Assembly: GCA_963675135.1 (NCBI GenBank)
Contig: OY776130.1
Location: 21,072,001 to 21,136,000 of the forward strand
DNA from: Galeopsis tetrahit
Lineage: Eukaryota > Streptophyta > Magnoliopsida > Lamiales > Lamiaceae
Direction of reading: 5' to 3'
Length of the DNA: 64,000 nt
The notes beneath the pieces were generated by a model, which saw nothing but the letters and a program-made list of their open reading frames with translations, did no database searches and was not told where the DNA came from. Positions 20,482 through 31,392 of the stretch are shown piece after piece. Numbering within the stretch: the first letter of the stretch is position 1; the number at the start of each line of letters is the position of its first letter. The translations under genes were made by a program, and so were the position numbers.

Positions 20482-21326
20482 ATGCAAATTCTTTTCTAAC
20501 TTGATCAAACCAGAGCTTAGCAAAGTTGTCTTGGACAACTCTGCTGAAGATTATTAACTCTTCTAAGATAATCAGACTACTAAGTACTATTGAGTACTTA
20601 GTTGAATAACTATCTAGGGGAGTTATATGTGCGGAATAATGGTTGGCCCTTTTAGTTTAGACTCCTTTAGATTCTGAAATCACTTAGTCAATTCAATACA
20701 GTCCAGTTTCAGGGAACTTGTCCAAATCAGTTTTGCACAGTCTTAAAATGTTTATCCTTTGAAAGATCAGTTTTGTGTGCAGTGTTGAGTGTATGAAAGT
20801 ACTTGAAAGTAAATCAACACAAGAAGTTATAGTGGTTCAGAGACTCAAGCTCCTACATCCATTTTCCCTGATTTAACAGGATAATTCCTTCACTCTTGGA
20901 ATTAACTTATTTTATAGTGCCAAGGTGCACTTGATCAAGAACACCACTCCTTGGTGAATTGATCCCTAGGATGTCTAGAGTCCTAGTACCCTCTTCTCAA
21001 CTCAGAACTGAACTGTTCTTCTCTCAACAGTCAGCTCCTACCACTTCTACTACTACAACCTTCTCACTTTCACTCTTGAAAGATATGAGGATTGAAGTAA
21101 GGTTCCAACTAATGAGATATCCTTTACAATGAAGATCAGTGTATAAGGATAGGATATCTCTCTAAGCTTGTGTATGGATATACAATGTAGTACAGCTTAG
21201 AAGAAGTGTATGAAGACTAAGATAGTCTTTGAAAGCTTTGAAAGCACTCTAGCTTGTAAGAACTTGAGGTTAGATGTGTTTGGTTGAGGTTTTAGTTGGA
21301 TGCTTTCAAATGGTCTTCACACTTCT

Positions 21327-21337
21327 GTATTTATAGA
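21327..21337 (-). promoter_or_regulatory. Element 2 LTR TATA box
   Basis: Minus strand TCTATAAATAC lies in the middle of the 5' LTR, at the place expected for an LTR promoter. The 3' LTR has the same box near 7950. Confidence 0.6.
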
Positions 21338-22069
21338 CAAATGAAGGTTTTGCCCGTTGGAGAGGCAGACTCCAATGTCCATAAATGTCTTCTTTTAGTT
21401 CTTCAACTTTGAAGACAGAATCTTGATAGTGACATGTCCTCATTTGGGAAATAAACGGCTGTAAGAGCTTTGTCTTCATTTTTCAGCACTCTTCCCAATA
21501 TCTGACATTCAGATTCTCTTGTAAGAATATGGACATGTCTTCTGAAGGTTGTTCCGTTGATAGGACAACATTCCTCATCATTTGGACAACTCTCCTTATC
21601 ACTATCAGCAGTCTTGCTTATCAGCAAGGTTGGCCTGCTCTTCTTCAGATGACTTGGCTCATACCCTTTGCTTCACTTCAAGGTGATCTTAGCATGTTGA
21701 TTTGCAATTCTTTAGGGTGAGTTTGTCTTCAGCATAGTTGACCTCAACTTTCAGAGCACTTGATCTTGACTTCTTGTACTGAGACAACTCATCCGGACAA
21801 CTCTCCTGATCAGCATAGTTAGTCTTCAAAAGACTTAGTGTTGTATCCAGAGTTTGAGCCTTGAGGGGACTTGATCTAGATGAACTTCTAAGCATGTGTT
21901 CCCCCTCAATTTGTGCATCTAATCATCTAAGAGCTACCTAACATATTAGCTCCTCATCTAGCCTTTATACTATATGTTCTAACATTTCTAGAACATATTC
22001 AATCATGACTTAGGCATGTCTCAGAGGGTTTGGTATTCAATCAAAACATAACTCATTTTATTCCCAACA

Positions 22070-23596
22070 AGCACCATTAGTGTTCTTAGGTATTGAAGTA
22101 GATGAGCTAGGCACATCAGCACCCAACCCACTTTTATCAGCTGGTGATCTATACTTGTCTGACAATGTTTGATTAATCATTGAAGAGTTAACCATGTCAG
22201 CCAGTTTTAGATCTAAGCTTAGTACTTCATTTTGTAGGAATCTATTGCGCTCTTCAAGTTTTTCACACTTTTTCTTTAAATTATTGAACTCATTGGTCTC
22301 TATGGCTTGAGTTTTAAGCATACCCTGATATAGTTTGTCAATGAATGCATACTTATCTTTGAGTTGTGACAACTCTTCTGATAAGCGTTCATTCATGATA
22401 ACTATATTAGGATCCACTTTTAAATGTGCTTCACGTAGACTGATGATTTCTTGTTTTAAAGAAATGTTCTCATCACTGATTTTCATGAATGCTTTATTAG
22501 CTTGTAGAAGGTCTTCTTCAGTCACTCCATTGGAATGATGAAGACTACTTCCTACACTTCTATCAACAGAGTCACATAAATCAGAATCAGAACTATCACA
22601 AGAACGGAAAGAAGTAGCAGAAGATACCTCTTGTTCTATCTTTGCCATCATGACCAGTCCATCATCTGCAATGAAGGATTCTTTCTCATTGCTTGAAGGG
22701 TATTCAGATGAAGACGAAGGCAACTCATCTGAATCCGACTCAGAATCATTGTATGCCATCATAGCCTTCTTACCCTTTGCATATCTTCGATCACGCCTTG
22801 CTTTCCTTTCTTCTCTGTCTTCTGAACTCAGATCAGGACACTCATAGATGTAGTGACCTGGTTTCTCACAATTATAGCACAAAGGATCATTAGTAGACTT
22901 TTTAATAGGTGAACGGTCTCGGTTCATGTTCTTCCTATCAGAAGAGTTCTTACCCTTCTTATCAGATGAGTTCCTATCTCTTCTGTTCTCATTAGAGACC
23001 TCATCTCTCCTTTCAGAAGATTTGTGGTCTCTTTTGGTCCTAGAAGAGTCCCTGTTACTAGAACCATTAGTCTCCTTATAGAATCTCTTATATCTACCAT
23101 ATCTCTTGTTCAACCTATCAAACCTCTTTATCATTAAGCTCGTCTGATCCTTAAGATTAAGATCAGAACTATCTAACTCATCTTTTATGCTTGAAGACTT
23201 AGAGTTAGATGATCTAGACTTCTTGGAAGAAGAGGCTTTGAAAGCAACATTCTTAGAAATTATTTTCTCCTTATCACTACTATCTACTGGGTCTTCTTCA
23301 TCTAATTCGAATTCATGCGCCTTAAGTGTTTGGAACATAGTTTCAGGGGACCATGCATCAATATCTTGAGTGGTCCTGATGATCATTTTGACCATCTTCT
23401 ACCTCTCATCTAACGCCTTAAGAATTCTCAGATTGATCTCTCTATCAGTATATGTCTTACCCAAAACTTCTAAATCATTCATTATACGGGTAAAACGAGT
23501 ATCGAGCTTGTCGATGGATTTGCCAGCTTTCATTTTAAATGATTCAAATTTCTGAACCGCAGTAGACAACTTACTCTCCTTGATCAGGGTAGTCCC
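22070..23596 (-). pseudogene. gag: Element 1 gag, middle fragment with zinc knuckle
   Basis: This fragment lies between the solo LTR and element 2. It is open from about 23629 to an in-frame TAG at 23399-23401 and then again from 23395 to 22075 in the same frame. It carries the late gag core ('ESKLSTAVQKFESF', 'DREINLRILKAL'), a Ser/Lys/Arg-rich section, a CCHC zinc knuckle (CYNCEKPGHYIYEC) near 22870-22825, an acidic section and a coiled coil. The last codons run into the LTR of element 2. Apart from the stop it is well preserved. Confidence 0.85.
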
Positions 23597-24722
23597 TGAC
23601 TTGATTCGTATTTTTGCACTTTTTAACAACTATACGATATGGGTTCGATAGTAGTATGATAAGTATACGACCTAATAGATTTTCGTTCCAAGGACCTGGA
23701 GAGAGCGTGGAGCCCCAAAACTATTTGTCAAAATGGTGTTATAGAAGCTAAACGGGGGGATAAAGCAAATACCAATTAAGAAAACAACTAATGCAAAAAA
23801 CTAAACTAACTCTCAAAAAGATGAAAGTGCAAGTGGAAGAATTGCTTCGGGTGTCTTCCTTATGTGGGATCACTAATGAATTAACGAACTAATCACAATA
23901 ATTAAACCTAATGTCTTGAATTATGCTAAAGGCTATCACATATGTGTAAATCCCCTCGAAAGGCATAGGTGAACAACGTGCATTGTTTAACAATTATAGG
24001 ATCTAACAAAATACCATAAGCCCATAAGATAGTGTTTCATAAGCACTTTCAACACGGTTACTAATTCTTATGAAACACCCTCTCACCAAACTCCTAGACG
24101 ACCTCTATTCGTTTAGTGTCTAAAGTTGTCGGTCTAGCAATTAACCCTCTCTCGGTTAAGCTAATTACTACTTAACTTCAATTAATTAATCAAAGCTCAC
24201 ACTCACACCCCAATCATGCAAACCCAACTCTCGTTGCAATTAACATAATCGAAAATGCTAGCTAATATGATCAATCAATTAATTGAATCACACAAACCAC
24301 AACACTAGAAACAATTAAATCAAAACATAAGCTAATCAAACAATTAATCAATAAATACACTAATTACCCACATAATTCCAACACCCAAAGCAATAAGAGA
24401 TTACCCCATATCTAAATTAACAACTAAAATAAAGCTCATGTAAAATAAACAACAAAACATGAATTAAAATCAAATCACCAACTAAATATTGAAATAAAGG
24501 AAAGAAAGCCCCTCTAGTTTTCAAATCTCCCAAAGCTTACAATAAAATGAAATACTAAATTAAACCTATCTAATAAATGAAAGAACATGCTAAACTAATT
24601 TAACTATTGAGTGAAGTGTGGGAGAGGGAGTCTCCCCCAATGGAGTTGCCCTGTTTCTCGCCAATTTCCCCCCAACTGTCTGTTCTCCCTCAGCGTGTAT
24701 TTCCCGACCAAATAAATCTTTA

Positions 24723-25991
24723 GGGTTGGGGTATATACCCCTCCAGCTTTGTTAGATACACTCCCCCGATACATATACTCCCCTTAAAGTACCTCTGAGA
24801 TAGATGCACTCCCCCCAAATTGTCTATTATACCCCTTTATCTTAAAAATTGGTATGATAAATGCACACCCCCCATAAAACCCTAATTTCCTCATTTCTTC
24901 CCCAATCCTCCTTTCCCCTCATTCCCTCCTTCCCCTTCGTTTCTCCAAGCCACCGCCGCCCCAAGCCACCTCCTCCGGCGCCGCCCGCTCCAGCCCCGCT
25001 CGCTCCAGCGCCGCCCGCTCCAGCGTCGCCGCCCTGAAGAAACAGGTAGGGTTTTTTTTTTTTAATTTCTGCAAGCGGCGGCGCTGCCTCCCTCGCCTAG
25101 CGGCGCCGCCGCATCCTCCCCACCGCCCTCTTCAACCCCTCCCTCTCGCCGTCGAACTCCCCCTCCCCTCCTCCTCTCGCCGTCGCACTCCCCCTCCTCC
25201 TCTCGCTGTCGCACTCCCCCTCCCCCATTTTTTCTATTTTTTTTCTGCAACTAATTAGCGGCGCGGCGGCGCTGCCCCCTCCCCTAGCGTCGCCGCCTCC
25301 GTCCCCTCCCCCAGCGTCGCCGCCTCCGCCCCTTCTCTCGGCCTCCACCGCCGTAAAAGTTGAAACCCTCCCCCAAATCGTCACAGGTTTGTTTGTTTTT
25401 TTTGTTTTTTTTTATTTTCGACTATTTTGGGTCGCCTGAAAATCCTCTCGTCGACAATAGTTCGTCGATGAGAGTGTTTTTTGCCGACCCAAAATGGCCG
25501 AAAATTTCAGTTTTCTTAAAAAAAAAAAAAATCATTCGAAACACATAGTCGACCGGAGTACTTTTGGTCGACAAACCAAAGTTGACCGGATTACTTTTGG
25601 TCGACAAACCAGTGTCGACCGGAGTGTTTTTGGTCGACTCTGGTTTGTCGACCAAAATAAAGTTTACTTTTTTTTATTTTCAAAGTCTGATTTTTAAGAT
25701 TTCTAAATTTATTTTGTGGCCGCCGGAGGTGCGGCTGCGGCCGTCGTTTGTTGAGCGGCGGCGACCATCGTTTGTTGGGCGGCGGCCGTTTGTGGATTGC
25801 GGCGGCCGTTTGTGGGTAGGGTTAGGATTAGTGATAGAATTAGGGTTAGTTTAAATTTAAATTGAAGGGGAGTGTATTTATCTTTGTGTATTTTAATAAA
25901 GGGTAAAACAGGTATTTTACATGATTATTTAATTAATAAAAGTGAAGGGGGAGTGTATTAAACAAAGCTGGAGGGGTATATACCCCAACCC
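24723..25991. mobile_element. Non-autonomous Mutator-like element A with GC-rich captured-looking core
   Basis: Terminal inverted repeats of about 45 bp begin GGGTTGGGGTATATACCCC on both strands and are nearly perfect for the first 31 bases. A perfect 9-bp TSD, AAATCTTTA, lies at 24714-24722 and 25992-26000. There is no transposase. The core (about 24950-25350) is very GC- and Pro-codon-rich in an AT-rich setting and looks like the first exon or leader of a host gene, as in Pack-MULEs. I could not identify the source gene. Confidence 0.88.
25548..25646. repeat. Three tandem 33-bp repeats in element A
   Basis: Copies start at 25548, 25581 and 25614, each with GT(C/T)GACCGGA(G/T)T followed by TTTTGGTCGAC. 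The period is a multiple of three, so the frames across it stay open; I do not take them as coding. Confidence 0.8.
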
Positions 25992-26163
25992 AAATCTTTA
26001 ATGGGTCCAATTAAGATCAAAATGGGTTGCTCACTTATCAATTGATGGAGATGGGCCCAATTTCATTTCTCACGCCCCATTACTTTATAAATCAAATGGG
26101 CCTAGCTTTTTAATTGATGCTAGCTGCCATATGGAATGAATAGACGTGGCCTCTCAAATTAAT

Positions 26164-27888
26164 GGGCGCGGTTAAAGACACCCACTGACCTATTGAGGAC
26201 ACCCACGCGATGAGGACACCCACACTTCCGATGAGGACACCCACGTGGAAAACCCGAAAGTGCCCTTAAAATTTTTTTTCCTCCTTCCCCTCCCTTGTTT
26301 TCGGTACACCCACCCCTCCCATCTTCTCCACTCCATCTCTCACCCGCACTCCATTTCAACCTCCATTTCCACTCTTAAAACAGCGACGTCGAACAAGAGA
26401 GAGAGAGAACACGGGCGCGTTGTTTTTTTGAGAAGAAGAGGAGGACGCGTTTTTTTTTTCTTTTTGCAAAAATGGTTAAAAGTTAGTTTTTCTTGCTTAT
26501 ATTTGAGAAGAAGAGGAGGACGCGTGTTTAATTTAGGTTTTTGTTGATTGAAACATTGATTTTATTGTTGTAGGGTTTCATGATTTATATTTTGTTTTTT
26601 GAATTTTGTGTTAATTAATGAATGTGTTGATTAAGGTTGTTTTTTTGTGTTATAATCATGTTTATGTGACAATGTATCAATATTTGATGTGTTAGGATGG
26701 AAATAAATCAATGGGCATCTAATTGACATGGTTTAGGAAGAAATTAAACATTTTTTTACTGGTTTTTCGAACATGGAGGAGGTGTCCGGAACTAATTTTC
26801 GAACATGGCTTGTTTATAAATTTCGGATGAGAACACCCACAATTTTTTATGTTTGGATGAGGACACCCACAATGTACGGGATAAATTTTCGAACAATGCT
26901 ATCATGTTGGGAACAAATTTTCGAACATTGAGCATATGTTCGAAAATTTGTTCCCAACAGAGGGTTTTGGGTTGGAAATTCGACCAAGTAAAACACGCGG
27001 AACAAATTTTAGAACATTGCTATCATGTTGGGAACAAATTTTCGAACATTGCTATCATGTTGGGAACAAATTTTCGAACATATGCTCAATGTTCGAAAAT
27101 TTGTTCCCAAAAGAGGGTTTTGGGTTGGAAATTCGACCAAGTAAAACATGCGGAACTAATTTTCGAACAAGGCTATCATGTTGGGAACAAATTTTCGAAC
27201 ATATGCTCAATGTTCGAAAATTTGTTCCCAATAGAGGGTTTTGGGTTGGAAATTCGACCAAGTAAAACACGCTGAACAAAATTTCGAACATTGTTATCAT
27301 GTTGGGAACAAATTTTCGAACATTGAGCATATGTTCATGTTTTTTTTTCGGACAAAGAATCGTTGTTCGAAAAAAAAACACGAACATGATCATCTTCTTC
27401 GCGAATAAGAGTTTTTTTCGATTCAAGCAAATGCCATTCATATTGTCAAAATGTATGTCCTAAATGCATACTATTTAAACTAGATACCATTATAAACTCA
27501 TACAAAAAAAAAACAAGATTAAACTAACAAAACACAACAAAACCCTACACATAAAAAAACTTTCATTTTCAAAATTAAAAAACCTTCAAAACATGTTAAA
27601 AAACTTAAAAATGAATATTTGGCACCCCACGAGTCACTTTTGCATCACTATCGGCCAGTTTTTAGTTTTTCCACACTGAAAATCGTTTTTGCAATTTTTG
27701 GAAAGTTTTGGAATGAGAATTTTGATCGACCCTTCTTCTTCTCGCGATAGATACAGTGGTGGGTGTACTCATCCGCAATTTTTTTTAATTTTCAAGGAGG
27801 GGTAAAATAGACAATTTACATATCCCTTTTTCAAAAAAAAACTCTTGGCGGGTGTCCTCAATAGATTGGTGGGTGTCTTTAATCGCCC
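26164..27888. mobile_element. Non-autonomous Mutator-like element B with palindromic tandem repeats
   Basis: A perfect 9-bp TSD, CAAATTAAT, lies at 26155-26163 and 27889-27897. The ends are imperfect inverted repeats over about 40 bp: both start GGGCG and share TTAAAGACACCCAC and TATTGAGGACACCC blocks. There is no transposase. The interior holds two copies of GAGAAGAAGAGGAGGACGCG (about 26430 and 26503) and the repeat cluster at 26906-27385. It lies 163 bp from element A. Confidence 0.85.
26906..27385. repeat. Palindrome-bearing tandem repeats inside element B
   Basis: A perfect inverted repeat has 23-bp arms (26906-26928 and 26936-26958) and a 7-nt loop. Then come units starting AGAGGGTTTTGGGTTGG at 26959, 27112 and 27233. 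The first is 153 bp and the second 121 bp; the difference is one extra 32-bp copy of the GCTATCATGTTGGGAACA block. Each unit again holds the TTCGAACAT palindrome. Frames on both strands are open across it (for example 26853-27275), which is a by-product of the repetition. Confidence 0.85.
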
Positions 27889-28211
27889 CAAATTAATTAG
27901 TGTAGAAATGAGAAGAGCCCAAAACATTTAATTAAGTGGGCTGCAAAAATTAATATCTAACCCAAATAATTTTAACTTCCAATTTTTCTTGTTTCGTACT
28001 CTAACTCGTCTCACTCCTTCAATTAACTTCATAAAATAAATGAGGCATGTTTTGCTCTAAAAATGCTTTTTTTCTTATAAAAATAGCAAACAACACCATT
28101 TCTCCAAATCAAGTGCAATTAGTCAATTTAGTGTAAATAATGCAACAAATCCTATCAAATTAAGTAAAATAAATCCATGAATTTCAAACAATTTTCACAC
28201 TAATCAGTCCC

Positions 28212-28568
28212 TTCACAAAGGACAGCAAGTCTATCCCACATTTCTTTAGCAGTCTTACATTTCAATACTTTGCCCAGATACTCATTAGGTAAGGTATGCA
28301 AAATGTAATTCTTTGCTATGTTGTCCAGGTTATTTTGTCTCATTTCTTCTGAGGTGAGATCAGACCTGGGTTTTGGCATGAGTACGCCTACAGCTTTCGA
28401 AGGCTCGATAGTAGCAGTGTTGAGAGTCATTGTTGTGATTGGACCCTCCTTGATGACCAACACCATTAGGTCATGTGTGGAACTGAATATGGCTTCCATC
28501 CGGAGTTTTCAATAGTCATAATCTTGCACAGAAAACTTGGACAATTTATTAGCAATGATTTCCATTAC
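28212..28568 (-). pseudogene. gag: Element 1 gag, N-terminal fragment
   Basis: Starting at ATG 28568, the first 21 codons include 'NKLSKFSVQDYDY', then a TGA replaces the Trp found at this site in elements 2 and 3 (YDFWK). Reading resumes in the same frame through 28200 ('AKEMWDRLAVLCEGT'), where the solo LTR interrupts. The sequence matches copia gag cores in order and spacing. Confidence 0.85.
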
Positions 28569-28743
28569 CATAGTTGTATGACAGATAAGATCAGTAAAAG
28601 TTCAAGGATCAGTTCAAGTAGATCAAGATAATTAAGTAACTGAATAAAAAGTAAAAGTTCAAGGATCGGTTCGATTTAGGACAGAAAGACTTCCCTCAAA
28701 GTCTTATGGGTAATCAAGAAACAACAGTCCAGAAGAACTACTG

Positions 28744-28754
28744 CTCTCATACCA
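28744..28754 (-). other. Element 1 primer binding site, one base changed
   Basis: Minus strand TGGTATGAGAG follows the LTR end by two bases. It matches the initiator tRNA-Met primer site of elements 2 and 3 except for C to G at the seventh base. The untranslated leader 28569-28743 holds no gene. Confidence 0.75.
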
Positions 28755-28756
28755 CT

Positions 28757-30167
28757 TGTTGGTCCCAAAGTTGAGTTAAGATTAAGATAAGCCTGAAAAG
28801 TCTAGAGGGGAGGGGTGAATAGACTTTTAAAACTTTTCATAAAATATCAGAGTTTATATGCGGAATTTAGTGTTCTTACACAGTACTGTTCTTATGTATC
28901 AGATCAGTTCAGTACTTTCAGTTTTAATGTGAGCCTTTACAGATTATACTCAACTTTTGATTTTGAACTTTAACTTCAATATACTACTGTTCTTGGTATG
29001 AAGTAATTCGTCTACTCAACAAGATTTCTCAATCAAGTTGTTTGTACGAATTCTTAAGAACTTATAAGAATATAAAACAGTAAGTAAATGAACACAAGAT
29101 TTTTAGTGGTTCAACAACTGTCTACATCCACTCTCACAACTCCAGTCGTGATGTTTTATTACTCTTCTTGAGTTTCTTATGGCTTAGAGTCTCAAGATTA
29201 AGATTTTGATCTTATCGATTATACCACCAGGTATATCTTCGATCGACTAGTAATTTCTACAAGTAACTAGCAAACTTGTTTTACAAAATCACAAACTAAA
29301 ACCTAAAGTAAACTTCTCTTTAGTAGCCTTTGATTCTTCTCTTCAAAACAGTATGGTTTCTTCTCTTGTGTTGATCTCCTTCTAACTCTGTGAGTCTTCT
29401 TGCTTGAATACTTTGATTGCTCTTAAATGCTCTTTGCTCTTGATTGCAACAAAATTAATAGTCTTTGCAAGTAGAAGATCACACGGTATTTATAGACTTT
29501 AGTATGACAGTTAGTAGTTTGTAAAACTAACTCTTAACCGCTTCTTTTTGTAACCGACTTTTGTAAGTTATCTTCAATTTCCAAGTCAGCATATCTTCCA
29601 ATATATCCTGTTACGCTTTAATAAGTTTTTCAAACTTATTCTTCCTTAGCACAGTAAAATTACTCTTCTTCATTTTTATTGTTCTTAGTCTGACTTAGCA
29701 CAGTTCTCAACTTCAGTTCTGCGCTTCTTCAGAATACTTCTGTGCTTCCTTTCAACTCTTCTAAGATTAGTCTTCTCCTTCTTAGAGTAGTCTTCTGAGT
29801 CTTCTTAATCTTCTGATTTGTAGTCTTCTGATCTTCCTCAGTTACTGTTCTGAACTTTACTTTGCTGATTACAATAATACAAACTGACAAATATAAAACC
29901 TATCTATACTTCATCTGAACTACATACAGAAGAGTATTTCTAAGCCATATTCTATAAGTTGTCTATACAATATGAACATCAGCTTAGTTCCTGACAATTC
30001 AAACACATTCTCATATAAGATCAGTAAACTTTGTTTTTATGACTTATCAAAATGACTTAGTTAAGATGATTTCCAACCACATATATCATTAACTTTAAGT
30101 TGCTTTTTGGCCATCAAAACTTATAATCATCAACTAGAACATTGTTTATAGGATTCATATCCCAACA
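28757..30167 (-). repeat. Element 1 5' LTR (1411 bp)
   Basis: It starts TGTTGGTCCC and ends ATCCCAACA. It has a TATA box (minus TCTATAAATACC, about 29487-29497), the shared AGTGGTTCA...CTACATCCACT block (about 29104-29132), and a U5 hairpin. A polypurine-like tract lies outside its high end (see 30174-30188). Confidence 0.88.
28796..28828 (-). other. U5 hairpin with G-rich loop, element 1
   Basis: Plus-strand arms AAAAGTCTA (28796-28804) and TAGACTTTT (28820-28828) flank GAGGGGAGGGGTGAA. Position and layout equal those in elements 2 and 3, but the stem sequence is different. Confidence 0.7.
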
Positions 30168-31392
30168 ATATCAGTGCTCCCCCTTTAGAGATACAAAATT
30201 GTTTGCTCTCGAATTTCCTCCTCTCCCAGAATATACGAACCCTGCGTTCAGTTCGTTTAAAAATTTCGTACGTTCGTTGTTCTCTTTTGCAGTGGTGCTA
30301 CTGTAAAAGAGAGAAAATCGTTTTACCTTTGGAAACAGAACGCCAGAGACCTGTAAGCATTATCCAAGGCGTAATCCTTGCAAGTAAAGGTTTACCCTTG
30401 ACTCGACTTGTGATTTTCATTATTTTCTATTTGTAGTAATCCATTACTAACACCCACCTAGAAAGAAATCTTTATCCTTGTTAAGGCCATCTCCAATTTT
30501 CGGACTCAAATTGCCACCAAAATCATCAATTTACCACCAAATTTGAGTCAAACAGTAAAATCATCTACAATCATCAAACTCAAATGTTAATGTTATTTTT
30601 TTTATTTATATTTTATTAAATATGTGTTTATCATCAGATATATAATTTCATATTTATATTTAAATTAAATTAATTAAACAAAAAAAGTGATATATTTAAT
30701 ATAAAAAAAACAAAATCAATGAAATAAAACACCAAATTCACAATTTGAGTGGTTTCGAAATGAGCAGCTCAAAATTATGGAAGCAAGTTCTCATCAATCT
30801 CAATATGAAAATCTCTCCACCTCATTTGGATAATATTTTGGTGATATTTGAGGGTTTGGAAGTAGTGTATTCCAATATTATTAAAATTCGTAGTATTTAT
30901 GTTTAAGTTGTATTTCATTTGCTTATTTTTGTTTACATTTGTATTAAATTATTTTGTAATTTAAATTTATAATATGTATTTTTGTTTTCTATTGTATTTT
31001 ATAATTTAAATTATTAACGTTGTCTTACAATTAAATTATATATTTTCAAATTTTAAATATTCTATAATTATTAATCATAAAATTTAAAATTATTTCATAA
31101 AAAAATATAAACAAGAGAACAAATTAACAACAAACTAGTAATAAATAAGTAGATAAAAAAAAAATTTGAATAAAGATTTGAGTTGATGATAAATTTGCCA
31201 AAAAAAAAAAAAAGGGAATGGTGGCAAATTGCCACACAAACATTGAACAAATCACGCGGAGCGTCAACTCCGTAATTCCACTTTCCCTTTATTCCCGAAG
31301 TAGGAATCTTCAAGTTATTCATCACTGAACAATCTGTAGCTATCACGATATTTCACTTTTTTCAAGAAATCACTCTCGATTCCTCAAGAAAT
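30168..31392. other. Intergenic region and kinase gene upstream sequence
   Basis: A purine tract (minus CTAAAGGGGGAGCAC, 30174-30188) next to the LTR looks like a retroelement polypurine tract. A GGCCATCTCCAAT motif at about 30486 is typical of the end of a plant MITE, with AT-rich sequence from there to about 31200, but I could not find a matching end. A GGTGGCAAATTGCCAC palindrome is near 31220. I found no clear TATA box for the kinase gene; the 5' leader is probably within 31270-31392. Confidence 0.4.

Larger units (their letters stand above)
7141..22069 (-). mobile_element. Element 2: complete, young Sirevirus-like copia retrotransposon nested in element 1 gag
   Basis: The element is 14929 bp, bounded by LTRs that start TGTTGG and end CCAACA. 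On the minus strand the order is 5' LTR, tRNA-iMet primer site, gag, pol, third ORF, polypurine tract, 3' LTR. Flanking 5-mers are AGCAT (low side) and AGCAC (high side), a TSD with one change. All three ORFs are open. The LTRs differ by about 11 substitutions by eye, plus a roughly 101-bp deletion in the 3' LTR and a G-run length change. This points to a recent insertion. Confidence 0.93.
20427..22069 (-). repeat. Element 2 5' LTR (1643 bp)
   Basis: It starts TGTTGG and ends CCAACA on both strands. It contains the full U5 hairpin (20451-20481), a TATA box (minus TCTATAAATAC, 21327-21337), and a segment shared with elements 1 and 3 (AGTGGTTCAGAGACTC through CTACATCCA, about 20830-20862). It reads straight into element 1 gag at 22070. 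Confidence 0.95.
23597..28206 (-). mobile_element. Solo LTR of an unassigned retrotransposon inside element 1 gag, itself carrying two Mutator-like elements
   Basis: The unit is flanked by GTCCC at 23592-23596 and 28207-28211. On the minus strand it begins TGATTAGTG and ends AAGTCA, so it has TG...CA ends and a 5-bp TSD. Gag reads '...LCEGT' at the high side and continues 'TLIKES' at the low side in the same frame, which fixes the junctions. Without the two inner elements and their TSD copies it is about 1.6 kb. There is no primer site or coding region, so it is a solo LTR. Its sequence style suggests a Ty3/gypsy LTR, but I cannot assign it. Confidence 0.75.
1..30167 (-). mobile_element. Element 1: degenerate Sirevirus-like Ty1/copia retrotransposon, 3' end outside window
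   Basis: Read on the minus strand the order is 5' LTR (28757-30167), primer site, gag, protease, integrase, reverse transcriptase, RNase H and then a third ORF that runs off base 1. This order is that of Ty1/copia, and a third ORF after pol is a Sirevirus trait. The element is old: gag and pol carry stops, frame changes and an internal deletion, and gag is split by a solo LTR (23597-28206) and by element 2 (7141-22069). The 3' LTR and target-site duplication cannot be checked here. Confidence 0.85.

Noticed and set aside
25062..25384. Gly/Arg-rich minus-strand ORFs in the GC-rich core
   Set aside because: They come from simple GC-rich composition; neither has domain-like text, and the plus strand is equally plausible as the source strand.
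26853..27275. 140-codon ORF with repeated peptide units
   Set aside because: Open frames exist in more than one frame and on both strands across the same repeats; this is a repeat by-product in a Mutator-like element.
26959..27385. CRISPR-like array
   Set aside because: Units are long and unequal and lie in a plant transposable element; this is eukaryotic DNA.
23597..28206. Reading the gag insertion as a CACTA or Helitron element
   Set aside because: The ends are TG...CA with a 5-bp TSD (GTCCC) and there is no 3' hairpin with a CTRR end or CACTA terminus; a solo LTR fits better.
30203..30436. 77-codon ORF upstream of the kinase gene
   Set aside because: It has no recognisable features, no homology I can name, and lies next to retroelement sequence.
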